Positions 31,786 through 43,200 of a stretch of 64,000 nt of DNA are shown in pieces. Position 1 is the stretch's first letter. Each line of letters begins with the position of its first letter. Location of the stretch: positions 6,871,772-6,935,771 of the forward strand of contig CAIIXF020000002.1 in the NCBI GenBank assembly GCA_903813345.2. Direction: 5' to 3'. The position numbers and the translations under genes were made by a program. Under the pieces are notes generated by a model. The model was not told the DNA's origin and did no database searches. It saw only the letters and a list, made by a program, of their open reading frames with translations. This stretch comes from Owenia fusiformis (taxonomy: Eukaryota > Annelida > Polychaeta > Sabellida > Oweniidae).

Positions 31786-33207
31786 ATGGATTTGATAAAG
31801 ATACAGAAATACATTTCATTATTTGTAGGACTTTTCGGAATGCTTTTTTGCGGAACTGCATACTATGGCTGGAACATATTTGCAGTAGCGCTGAAGAAAA
31901 AGTTAAACTGTACTCAAACAATAATCGAGAACCTCGCAACAAGTGGCATTTTTGGAGCAAATATTGGAGGTCTCCCCGCCGGAATTATTTTCGATAGATT
32001 TGGACCAAAAGTGACGTCCATAACAGGACTTGTAATAACAGGCTTTGGGTATACTCTGATGTGGATGACAACACGATTCGTAGAGTTTTTCACTTCAAAC
32101 ATTTGGCTGATGTACATAATTTATTTCATCACAATGATAGGAAACGCCTTTACCTTTATTGTTTCCTTAGGAACCAACTCAATTAATTTCAAAGAGTATC
32201 GTGGGAAAGTTAACGGTCTTCTATTTGCTATGTTTGGCATTGGCCCTGGCATTTTCAGTCTTACATATGACAGATATTTTGTGAAAGGGCATATTATGGA
32301 CGAAGAGAATCAAAATGTTGGAGAATACATGATTCTGCTCGCTGCATGTGCTGTCTTTGTTAATCTGCTTGGGGCTGGATGTCTAAAGATAATGCCCATA
32401 GAACCGATACCAATTTCTGAAAAAACAAAACTAAAAGACGTGGAAGCTTTAAATGAGAATACAGAGGACAATAACAATTTTCCAGCCAATGATAACAAAG
32501 TTAACAGCAAGACGGACAAAAACAAAAATCAAAATGATAAGATTCCTCTCATTTCAGATGACACATCAGATCTAAACTGTCTTCAAATTTTAAAAACTGT
32601 TAGATGTCATGTTTTATTTTGGATAGTGCTGATCATAGGTGGAATCGGTGCATCGTTCCTAAACAATATCACAATTGTCGTAAAATCTGCACATCTCGAA
32701 ACAAAGTCAACGTTATTTACGACAGTTATTCCAATTTTTAGCTCAATGGGTCGCCTTCTAAGTGGAATACTACCTGATTGTATCTTGAAAAACTGGAAGA
32801 AACTACCAATCTCCATAGTTATGCTACTTCCAGCTATTCTTACACCCATTTGCCAAATCATCTTTATGTTTTTCAATCAGTCCTTTCTAATCTTGTTTTG
32901 TTTTTCTATGGTTATGAGTGCGGTATATGGAGCATTCTTTGTCTTTCTGTCTGTAGTTGTCATAGAGCTATTTGGCAGTACGTATTTTGGTCAAAACCAT
33001 GGTTTACTTAATGTTGCAGATGGTCTTGGGGCGCTTGCATTTCAAAAATTGTTTGGTATACTTTATGATCTAAACAGCCCCGTGGGATCCATAGAATGTT
33101 TTGGGTGGCTGTGTAGTAGATGGTCATTTGGTATATCTGCCATCATGGCGCTGGTTTCTTTTGGTCTCAATATGCTTCTGATGTATGCAGAGAGGTACAA
33201 AAAATAA
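31786..33207 (+). CDS. Major Facilitator Superfamily transporter, single exon (473 aa)
   Basis: Intact intronless gene starting at ATG 31786 (the first ATG, directly before TM1). About 12 hydrophobic helices in two halves, separated by a polar, Asn/Lys-rich loop at residues about 205-268. The loop between TM2 and TM3 carries IIFDRFGPK, the MFS signature (D-R-x-G). The second half has GRLLSGILPD, the equivalent motif, and FGQNHGLLNVADGLGA. Closest broad group by pattern: nodulin-like/monocarboxylate-type MFS proteins; substrate cannot be named. Lack of introns among intron-rich neighbours suggests a retrocopy or a naturally intronless family. AATAAA near 33599 is a possible polyadenylation signal. 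A membrane protein; function inferred only at superfamily level. Confidence 0.85.
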   Translation: MDLIKIQKYISLFVGLFGMLFCGTAYYGWNIFAVALKKKLNCTQTIIENLATSGIFGANIGGLPAGIIFDRFGPKVTSITGLVITGFGYTLMWMTTRFVEFFTSNIWLMYIIYFITMIGNAFTFIVSLGTNSINFKEYRGKVNGLLFAMFGIGPGIFSLTYDRYFVKGHIMDEENQNVGEYMILLAACAVFVNLLGAGCLKIMPIEPIPISEKTKLKDVEALNENTEDNNNFPANDNKVNSKTDKNKNQNDKIPLISDDTSDLNCLQILKTVRCHVLFWIVLIIGGIGASFLNNITIVVKSAHLETKSTLFTTVIPIFSSMGRLLSGILPDCILKNWKKLPISIVMLLPAILTPICQIIFMFFNQSFLILFCFSMVMSAVYGAFFVFLSVVVIELFGSTYFGQNHGLLNVADGLGALAFQKLFGILYDLNSPVGSIECFGWLCSRWSFGISAIMALVSFGLNMLLMYAERYKK

Positions 33208-34543
33208 CAGCAATTTTGTTTTAGACTTCTTGTCATAAAACGTATCATAAATTCAGAAACGGTTTCAGGGAGCTCTTGTCAAAACATTTTGATCCGATAT
33301 ACCCAGTCTTGATCGGGGGAGGGGGATTGTCGCCATTTTGCATCATTATAGAGTGTCATGGATTGTATCTCGTATTAAGCTTAGGACAATTCTAGGCCAT
33401 TTTTCTATGTGACTAGTATGGTTATGGTACGCTTAAACAACTAAAATGATGATTACATATACAAACGTAAAGATATCATTCAATGCACACAGTTGCATCC
33501 TAACAACAAAATAGTTACTCTGCATAGACACTAAGCTCTATATTGCAAACACATGGTGACCAAACATAAAATTGCAATGTGACAATGTCGTATAAGGAAT
33601 AAATCAATAGCATATCGAGTGAAGGTATATAATAGATATCATTATTCTAGCGAAAATCAACTAATCGAATATCACTTCTAGAAAGTGTTATTCGATGGTT
33701 TCAGATGTGACATTTGATGGTTTCAAAAGTGATGTTTAGAAGTTTCGATTCTTCTAATTTTTTAAAATTAATTCTGTAAAAAAAATCTTATTTTTTGGCT
33801 CTCTTTTTTATGGTGTTATTTATGGTGTTAATGTGTTGCGTCGTTAAACGGCCCAGCCCGTCACATTTATGACGTTCGTTCAATTATTGTAATCAAAATG
33901 TCAGGCGAAGTAATGGAAGTCCTATCTGAAATGTTCAATGGGTAATAATTTATCATAGGATAAACGGAAAATCGCATATGGTTTTTAATATCCTCTTGTG
34001 AATATCAAGGATATTTCTTCATAGGATATATAGAGGTTATTTAATGGTAGGGATCGAATAGAAATTTTATTCCGAGAGAAATATGATATTGGCCGAGAAA
34101 AATATCGTAATGAACGAGGGCTACAGAGTGTCAATATGATATTTTCCGATGCAAATATCATATTTTCTTGAAGAAAAATTCATATTTTCTTAAAGAAAAA
34201 TTCATATTCCAGCACGACCATCAATGACCTATTTATTCCATAATATTTTTTCTGAAACTTATTCATTTTCAAGTTTGATTTGTCTTCAGCCAATGATTGT
34301 GACATTAAATGATATTAATTGGTTCATCATTTTTCAAATTCTATTAACAAGTTTTATAAAATAGAAATAAAATGTAAACATCGAGAAGAATCCCCTGGAC
34401 GATATTATCCCATGGCAACATGACAAATATTACTTCTTAAAAAGTGATACTCGATGGTTTCAAAAATGATACTCGATGGTTTCAAAAGTGACATTCGTAT
34501 TCGTTGATATAAAGTACTTACATAGGGTATCTCCCTACTTCAC
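33208..34543. other. Gene-free interval with dispersed repeats
   Basis: No gene seen. GTGATACTCGATGGTTTCAA-type units occur at about 33685-33735 and 34443-34495, directly repeated on both sides of the MITE at 34032-34232. GGATAAACGGAAAATCGCATA at 33958 matches a diverged copy at 15179. Confidence 0.55.
34032..34232. repeat. Foldback MITE related to 2563-2702
   Basis: AGGTTATTTAATGGTAGGGA at the left is inverted, diverged, as AGCACGACCATCAATGACCT at the right. The inner arms contain AATTCATATT words, two of them repeated. Longer than its relative at 2563. Confidence 0.55.
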
Positions 34544-35349
34544 TTAGTACTGTAGCATTTGGGGTATTGTTAACTTCAGTAAAAATTTACAAACATTTGT
34601 TTGAACCTTTTCAATTGAGTTTACATTATAATAGCCCCACATTTCTGAACCATACAGCACAATTGGTGTTACCATACCATCAAAAAGTTTGAATGCAACA
34701 TTTGGCTCAAAATAAGTACCTAGTCTGTACTTATTTGGAACATTTATATCTCCCTTTTTGAACAATGCATATTTCTAAAGTCCACTGATCGGTAAAAATG
34801 CCTGCATTCATGATTGTTTGAAATAGCTTATGGCTGCTTTAAAAATTCAATTGTAATACCACTTTGACCTGGAGACTTACCACTTTTCATATTTTTGATA
34901 ACATTTGATATTTTCCTGAGTTCAATATCATTATTTATGGATCCATAGTTGTTAAGACATTCCATACATGAATTATCATGTTCAATTAAAGTATTATGTA
35001 CATGTTGTTCAAAATCATGATCAATTTGTTTTTTATTGTCATTTAAAAGGACTCTAAAATATTCATACCACTAATTTGAGGAAATGTTACCACATTGCGG
35101 TTTTGACCCTAAATTAGTTTTTACATAACTCCTAAGATGATTATTGTCTTTAGCTGAATCTTGTAATTCTGAGCTGTTTTTGATTTTTAAATTAAGTTTA
35201 CATTTTTGACACAGCGCTTTAAATTCTTTTTTACATTGATTTTTTAAGTGAAAATCATCCATATTATTTGATTGTCTGAATATATTTAGCAAATGATTTT
35301 TCCTTCTTTTGAGGGTCTCACAACTATCATTCCACCACTCATTTTTCAC
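34544..35349 (-). pseudogene. Decayed non-LTR retrotransposon (LINE) fragment
   Basis: The minus strand holds, in order, an endonuclease-RT linker (NEWWNDSCETLKRRKN, 35349-35071), the start of a reverse transcriptase (KSGKSPGQSGITIEFLK, about 34910-34840) and an RT end/thumb segment (FDGMVTPIVLYGSEMWGY, 34765-34544). The RT catalytic core between them is deleted and frames are broken. Jockey/CR1-like by pattern. No 5' end or tail seen. Confidence 0.75.
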
Positions 35350-35514
35350 TGTTTTATCAATTCTGTTTGTTTATTTATGACGAACAATATCATGTTATTT
35401 ACTTTTAATTGTTAAAATAAAGTGTTTCAAATATTCAATTGATATTCTAATTTCTAGTTTATATTGTCTGCCAATGTCCTGGAAATTGGATCAGAACATC
35501 CCAAGGTGATTGTA

Positions 35515-35665
35515 ATCATATCACCCAATATCACATAATTTCTCGTGATATCATTTTATCACCTCGTAGATATCAAATATCAACACTCATTTGCTTCGCT
35601 CACTCGTGTTGATATTTGCAATCAACTCGGCGATAAAAATGATATCTGCCATACCTTGAGGAGGG
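35515..35665. repeat. Palindromic ATATCAACACTC...repeat
   Basis: Centred near 35597: ATATCAACACTCATTTGC / CGCTCACTCGTGTTGATAT, extending outward as TGATATCATTTT / AAAAATGATATC. A similar palindromic unit with ATATCATATT arms is at 43866-43975. Confidence 0.6.
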
Positions 35666-36104
35666 GAAATCCATTATGGCCTTCTTAACATTTCTCCATT
35701 ATGCTAACCAGTTGTAGATTGTCATACAAGATTGACTGGAAGTGTAAAATAATCTTTTTGAAACAGCTCTCAAAAATGTAAGGAGATTGTGAGTTTCGAT
35801 CTTGATTTTTCACTGTTTTGACATTGTTACTAGTATAGTAACCCGGGCATTCTACTGTACATCTAAGCAATGCTTTATTAAAATTGAGACTTTTTAACAC
35901 GTTTCGAATCACTTAACTTGGAGAATGATAAGGGTTTTAGAAAAAAGCCTGAACGTCGGGGGTTCTCTGCTAAAATGGGACACGGTTGTGGAGATTGGGT
36001 GGTTACACACCATGTTTATCAAAAGGAGTTGGGGATTAAGAATACATATATCAGTTATTACCGAAAGTACGTTTTGCCAAAGTCCTAATTATAATCAATG
36101 ACTA
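35666..36104. other. Gene-free interval
   Basis: No exon or repeat recognised apart from scattered AT-rich words. Confidence 0.4.
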
Positions 36105-37529
36105 CAGGGTGGGCCAATAAAAACTGGAACATTTTTCTATTTATTCTATTGTCTTTATTTTTGCAGTTCAATCCACCAAAATTCAGATAATGGTAGAATG
36201 ATTATTTGTGAAAATGCTTAAGATAAAAATATGTATGTATGATTAATTCTGGCTTATCATGGTCATGATCTGTATTCTGCGTTTGTCATGAAAAATTTAC
36301 AAATTTTCTCTGCGTGAGACATTACTGCTGAAAATACAATATCTTTCATACCATACAATATGTACCCTGCAAATGGTCTCGACACAATTTCCATCAACTA
36401 CAACTATATGCTGTTATCTCTGGGAGAAGCAAGACATGTCTCCTTTAAATAATATAGCTTAAATGACCTTAGCTCTGTCTCAAAACGTGTCATTTAATCC
36501 ATGAATGACTGTCAAATACAACTCAGACTGATTGTTCAGGTGGGTGGAAGACAAGTCCAGGAAACCCTTGCGTTGAGTCCAAAAAATTGGAACATTTTTC
36601 AATTGATTGTAATTTTTTGTTAGTGGTGTATTATCTTCAGTACTTTAGAAAATTGAAAAACAATTCATTGTCAATAGCTTCTGTAAATATGAATATACAA
36701 GCTTAACATTTAATTACTAAACATGTCCTCCACCAACCTGAACAATCAGTCTGAGCAGTATTTGACAGTCATGCTCGGCATAAGTGATATATTGTGCTAG
36801 TTTTGAAAAAAGCTGAAGTCAGTTAAGTCATGTTATCCAAGGGAGACATGTCTAGCTTCTCTTAGAGATACATATGTTTCAATTGATGGAAATTGTGTTG
36901 AGACCATTTGAAGGGCATATATCGTATGGTATGAGATAACGTATTTTCAGCAATGATGTCTCAAGCAGAGAAAATTTGGATTTTTTCAAAACTCACGCAG
37001 TATACAGATCATGACCATGACAAGCCAAAATAATTTAAGAAATATAGACCGAATAGCAGGGATAATATCGTCGAATACACCTCGCAGGGCTAGGCACAAA
37101 CGTTTTCTGTAACCCCAACAACCGAAGAGAGTGAGGGATTCGAAAACTTTCGTGCCTAAGGGGTGTATTCGACAATATTACCCCTGTTCTGAGGTTTATA
37201 GTACGATTCGAACATGAAAACTCACCAAAATGTTTCGAATATTCATTATGGTCCGCCATTACTACTGCCCGCCGTTATGACGTCACACATACACTAACTC
37301 ATATCACCAGGAGTATGTTCGCGAATATGCCCCGGGTGAAATGATGACTTTGTTCACAGTTTATAGAAGGCGTGAATACAGTCATGTTCGGATTATACAT
37401 ACACACTTTGTTCTTTAACATTTTCACAAATAAACATTTTACCATAATCTATTTTTTGTGGACTGACCTGCAATAACAAATGAAATAGAATAAATAGAAA
37501 AATGTTCCAATTTTCATTGGCCCACCCTG
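36105..37529. mobile_element. Mariner-type foldback element, 1425 bp, with nested MITE
   Basis: Inverted ends CAGGGTGGGCCAATAAAAAC and its diverged inverse, flanked by TA on both sides. Long collinear inverted arms (for example TTTGCAGGGTACATATTGTA-like blocks near 36355 and 36915). The right arm is interrupted by a second palindromic insertion at about 37040-37400, whose own arms (TAATATCGTCGAATACACC / inverse) are at 37060 and 37165. A perfect CRE palindrome TGACGTCA lies near 37277. No transposase is readable. Confidence 0.75.
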
Positions 37530-38401
37530 TACATGAAGACACTTTGCCTCACTGTACTTTCTGAAATGCGAAGTGTCTCTCATTTTATGTATAGCTTTTA
37601 ATGATTTCGCTTGCTTCGTCATTTGTAAAAGCGACTCCACTAAGTCACGTTAACCCAACTTGAATGTGTTCGTGGTAGATCAAACTTCTTTCACCGAGAT
37701 GAACTATGTTAGATTGGTAAACATGTCACGATTATTATACTCTTTCGTTTTGTGTTATCTTAGTGTCAACAATATTATAAATCAATTATATTTGATCAAT
37801 ACTACACTTTGTACTGAGAGCTTGACTCATATGTCTTTTAAAGATATATGTCTTTTAAATGTGTTAACATGACGACATTCCTAAACATGAATGGTTTGGG
37901 AATACAATATGTGACGCAATAGAATCTTGGGACGATGTAAAAGCAGTGTTCAGCCTATCCCGATGGAGTGAAGCTGTTGGAGTTGAACATTTTGTGAGTA
38001 TATTTGAATAGGGTAATGCCCTTTTTATCATGTGAATGATGTGTTAATTCCTACCGTGTTCAACATTGATAAATAGAATGACTTCATCTGATAGGAAATT
38101 ACTAGATGTATAGAAAATCATTTTTATTTTTTTTCGCATTCGTTTAACTTATAGCTTCTTAAAATATTCTTTGTCTTCACCCTTTACCTCCGAAAGAAAC
38201 CAAATAGAGCTCGTTGTTCAAACAATGACAAAATTCTACATATGATCATTTCCTCTGTACATTGTCTGTCCAGTATTGACAATTGACAAACAATAGAGAG
38301 TTTAAGCTTGCTCATGTAATAGAGACAAAAACGAATATGTAGCATCGACATATACATTCATGTAACTTTGTCATCCTCCATGACGCTAAAATGACGTCCA
38401 C
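37530..38401. other. Gene-free interval
   Basis: No supported gene. An exon-like open stretch ending in a GTGAGT donor at about 37994 lacks an acceptor or start (see rejected items). Confidence 0.4.
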
Positions 38402-39276
38402 CCGTATAGCTCAGTGGTAGAGCACATGTACCAATTACGCTAGCCTTGCCCAAGTCGGTCTCTTTTACTTACCTTGATTTCTATTATGACCGCCTATTAT
38501 GACCGACAGTTTGTTGATGTCGGTAAAATTTGACCAATCAACGACGGCCCTGTAGCATTACCTCATTATTATGCACGGTCAAAAACAAGTACACTTTTCA
38601 CCGGGACTTTTCACGAACAAATCTTGCACGAATCTGAGCACGAATTCATGAAAATACAAATATTTTATCAGATAAATATCAATGAGAGTTGAGTGGATGC
38701 CGGGGCATCGATAACCAAAGGTGAGAAGATTTCAACAATAAACGTTGAAACGATCGCTGCACATGTAGGCTGAGATTCAATCACCGATCGACGACAACAT
38801 GACCCGCTACATTGGACAAGGTCTTCGTGCATTTTCATCGCGAAATCAGTTTTAAATCAACATTGAATCGCATGATTTAATTTATATTAATGACTCTTAC
38901 CTTCCAATGTACATTTAATTACATAATATATTGTAACTCTAACGAAACACTCGATCAGATCATTTAATTTCAAGTCGTAGATGGGAAGTTTGTTTTGTTT
39001 ATGCAGCTCAACCTGATAACGTTTTGATTGGTCATTCAGCCTTGAAGTCACACTGTCCACGCGGTATCTCTCAATCAATAGGTTTCGCGATACCCCTGAT
39101 AGCGTAGGTATTATGGTAATCTCGAAACCGTTGAATATTTCCGCATAATAACAGCGGAGATGTATTGGATTGTACAAGGCGGTAATAATTCAAGATCAGA
39201 TAAGTAAAAAAAATACCGACTTGGGCAAGGCTACAATTACGCATATGTCCCGGATTCGATCCCCGGTTCAGGCACT
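38402..39276 (+). repeat. tRNA-derived repeat (SINE or tRNA pseudogene) split by an insertion
   Basis: The left piece 38402-38440 holds an A-box arm TAGCTCAGTGGTAGAGCA. The right piece 39243-39276 holds a T-arm GGATTCGATCCCCGG (B box). Removing 38441-39233 plus one target duplication restores spacing close to a tRNA. The ends do not pair as an acceptor stem, so a SINE-like head is more likely than a functional tRNA. Confidence 0.55.
38441..39233. mobile_element. 793-bp TIR element with 9-bp target duplication
   Basis: Perfect 18-bp inverted ends TAGCCTTGCCCAAGTCGG, flanked by the perfect direct repeat CAATTACGC (38432-38440 and 39234-39242). A 9-bp duplication suggests a Mutator-like (or other 8-9 bp) transposase. 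No coding region is seen. A right-end fragment of the same family (GCGACTTGGGCAAGGC) is at about 50797-50812. Confidence 0.88.
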
Positions 39277-40223
39277 TTGAAATTGCTTGTTGCGTAGTAA
39301 AGTACTTAAGGGTGTTTTACTGAGTGGTCCCAAAGTAAAAAGGCTGTGGTGTGAACTTGTATGCCCATTTTTGAGTGCACACAAAATAACACAGGGCTCC
39401 TTCAAGGAGGGGTTCCTGGATCTGCATTTCATGATAATGTGTTAATTTACGACCGTATATTTACGGGATATACCCAAGAGGTACCATCGATGGTAAAAAA
39501 TACAACACAATAAACAATAAAGAGTTCAAGCTTGCATATAAAATCAAACACGTATCTGAAGTAGACTAAAGCGCTTCGATTATGTACATTTGTAAGCGAG
39601 CTCGACATATTGGTTCAAGTAATTTCCGTTAACGGTAAAGTTGTGAAAAAGACTGCAAGCTTAAACTCTCTATTGTTCAAACACGTATACTAACTGGTGT
39701 ACGTGACTGGTGGCACATAGCGCTCGTAGACTGTTAATATTTTGACAAGTGTGTCAACCCGTGTTAACCCTTAAATTGAAGTTAACCTAAGTAATTCCCA
39801 TTAAATATAATGATGATTACCCCACAACTTGCCTAATAGGACTAGATACGAGTAGAAACAATATTGATTTTGATGTTGAAATATTCAAAATGCAGTCAAC
39901 GTGACATCATATTTGAAATCTACATGTTAATCAACATCTAGAAAAATGAATGTAGTTTCAAAATTTGTTTATCAACTTTAATAAATTTAACTATCAGAGA
40001 CATAAGAGTAATATGAAAATTGATTCACTAGAACTGATAAATAATCACGTTTAAGGGGACGTTCTAATACATCTCCCTTGTTATCTGACCCGAATTAGCC
40101 ACCTAGCGGTGAAACTGATAACAACCTAGCATCTGGGTTATGAATTATTCATATTAGTCCTTGAACTGTTACAAACAATGATTTATCCAGCATTTGATTG
40201 TGGCAGTTAATAGAACATTTTAC
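39277..40223. other. Gene-free interval with repeated GAGAGTTTAAGCTTGC words
   Basis: CAATAGAGAGTTTAAGCTTG occurs at about 38295, a variant CAATAAAGAGTTCAAGCTTG at about 39515, and the inverse at about 39655, framing the tRNA-like repeat and its insertion. No exon identified. The promoter of the downstream gene should lie in the last few hundred bases. Confidence 0.5.
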
Positions 40224-40250
40224 ATGTTGAAGCTCTTCAGATTCGCAGTT

Positions 40251-43200
40251 ATGGGTAACTCTGTAGAGCAATGGCGTTCTGCCATAGGCGGCTTTAACCC
40301 CATTCGTGCTGCAGGCATCAGCAACAGCCACACGGCCGACTGCGGGACCAGGGTTAAACATACCGACCAGACAATCAGCCCCCCGTACAAATCACTTGCT
40401 GTGATTACACTTCTTCTCGTAATTGGAGGAATAGAGCTTAACCCCGGTCCTCGGATCGAAAAAGGTAAAGATGGTCTAGTATGCGCCAGAGTTTGTTAAA
40501 CCACGCAGTAGCTTGAATTACACCATGCGTTTTAGAAAGGCGCAAATCGCCGTTTTACAAAAGCGCTTTTCCAAAAGTCCTAGAACCCTAGTCACTAAAA
40601 ACGCCTTAAATCGTTACGCGCTTTTGGAGTGTAGTGTAATACGGATCGTTTTTTTGTAAAACGCGCTACCCGGGTTTTTGTCATTTGCCCTAAACGAAAT
40701 ACACGTAAGACGTTTTTAGGATGCTACACATTTGGGCCACCGCAAAAATACAGGAAATGAGGGATTGGACCTAAAAATCATGCAATAGGTCATCAAATTA
40801 TAACGCAAAAATTGAAAGTAAGTTCACATCACTGGCAAAAGTCTCGGTTACGTTTTGTCCTAGATGCTAAAAGATTACATTTATTGTAGATGTACACATC
40901 TGCTGGATATTCTCCATATCTACATCTTTAAAAGTGCACGAAAAGAATTTTAGAAAAGACATATGTAATTTCAAAATGAAATTCCTAAGGCGCTTTAGAA
41001 ATGTTGGTGTAATCAGGATGACGATTTTGTAAAGCGCTTTTCACTATAGCGCTTTTAGCGTTTTTTCAGGTGTAATTCCAGCAAGTTATATATAAATGCC
41101 GGACCTATTGGAGAAAAAAAAGAAAGTAAGACTTGGCTATATCTTGCATTTCCGTTTTGTCAGTATGACTGACAGTAAAAGTTATATTATATAACTTGTT
41201 TAAATAAAACTGACTCGAAAAATGTCAAGCCAACTCTGCATGTAAAGATTTCACTTGGAACAGACATGCATAAATGGAGTTCTGCAAATAAAATGTTTTA
41301 GATACCAAAGATACAGATCACACACGGGTTATGTCAGCTGACAAACGCCTTGAACTTGATACTTCTGAGATCGACTTTAAGGGTGATTGCCTCTTTAAGT
41401 CTCTGGCAGACCAACTAATGTTGTTGACGTCTTTTCGAATGAACAATCACGAACTAAGAGACCACTTGGTCAGTTATATCAGAGGACATCCAACTCAGGT
41501 ACCACTCTACAAGATGTTCGAAATCAAAGTCGAAGTCTAAGTTTGATTACTGATTGATACTTTGACTTCATGTATATTTTCTAATAAGTTAATATTGATA
41601 AACAGTTTATGTTGCAAACAAAAGTGCCATATTCAACAAAGAAAGTAATGCTATATTCAACAAAGGTAATGTATGCTCAATGAAGTCTTTAAGAATGATT
41701 GTGTCGATCGCGATCGACTGCAGGCATATACCTGTACTTAAGTACGATAAATGGTATGTATAGTGGTTTAGTTACTCCGTCATGCAGTTTTGATTATCTA
41801 AATCAAAATTATGTACGTTATAATCCTTTATTCTTATTTCCTTGGGGTTACCCTGTAAATGTTTTTACTAACGTTACCTTATGTTTCAAATAAATATACA
41901 GAGTCTCAAGTGGGTTTGGTCACATTTGTAATTAACCTTCAATATGGCCTGGTACTTTACAATGTATGAATTTCATGAATTTTGTTAGTCTGATGTAGTT
42001 CCTTACCATACTGTATTTTTAGCCAAATTGTGATCATGTTATGGCGTTGTTTGATGCTGATAAAAATGAACCTTGGCAGACATATTTATCAGCAAGGGAT
42101 CTGAGCGCTACAGACGACATTTACGATGTACAGCTAGTATGGTACACAAGCGAGTATATGACAGATTCAACAGTGTGGGGGGACAATGTCATCCTATACG
42201 CATTTACACAACTCTATAACATGGACGTTGTTGTTCATATCGCCGGGGTTGATGAACCGTACATAATGACTGGTGAGAATGGGAATCAGGAGCGAAAGCA
42301 AGCCAAACTTGGCTATATCCCTCAGCTCAAATTCGTCAGTCTTGTTGAGAAAAAAGGTAATATCCGGATTAAAAAAATGATATAGCCTTACTAATTGAAA
42401 AAATAAATGGATCTTTGAATTTCGTGAGTTAAAGTCATGATATTGTTTGTTAAGGCTCACCATCTCTCTCCCCCGATACGCAAATTTAGCCAGAAATGTG
42501 TTGTCATAAAATATCATTAACTAATATTTTACACTTAACTATTGTGATTATGCAAGGTGATATCCAAATTAAAGATAATGTACATCAAACGAGAAAGCTT
42601 CTGACAGACTTTATTGTGGAATCCCAAAAGTATGTGAAACTTGAAGACAACAAAACGGAGAACGATGTTCATGACGTCCCACAGATGACAAAAATGAACG
42701 AAAAAGCAATATCAGACTCAGGTAATCTCTTAAATAGGATACGTTGAAGTCCTTATTCAGATACTTTTGCATTTGGCGTTTCTTTTCTCTACTCTGGGCA
42801 AGCCATATAAAAAATAAATTATTATTTTCGTTAATAGCGAATGATTTCATTTAGATTTTATAGATCGAAACAGATATTTAATAAAAGTTAGCAAAATACA
42901 ACGACGCCCATAACATCTCTTTGATTCCAGACAATGTGAAAGGTGAACAAATCCCCACATTGCCCTCAAATATCGTTAAAGAATCACTCAAACAAAGACT
43001 TGAAGAACGTGGTAACGCACTCAGAGAAAAACTTTATTCCGAGGGCAGCCAAGCTATTCAAAAAGATCTGAATCAAAGGAAAGATGCAGCAAGTCACTCA
43101 GGTATACTATAACGCACGTACGGGTATATAGCGCAAACATGTATATCCAAACACCATTCTGCTTCGAATGAATCAATTTTATAGATACCTGATGGTTATT

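Noticed and set aside
35685-35912. Minus-strand open frame upstream of the LINE fragment
   Set aside because: Could be part of the same LINE, but no endonuclease or RT motif seen; not claimed.
37870-37994. Exon-like open stretch (SWDDVKAVFSLSRWSEAVG) ending in a GTGAGT donor
   Set aside because: No in-frame ATG and no AG acceptor between the upstream stop and the stretch; no domain recognised. May be a chance open frame.
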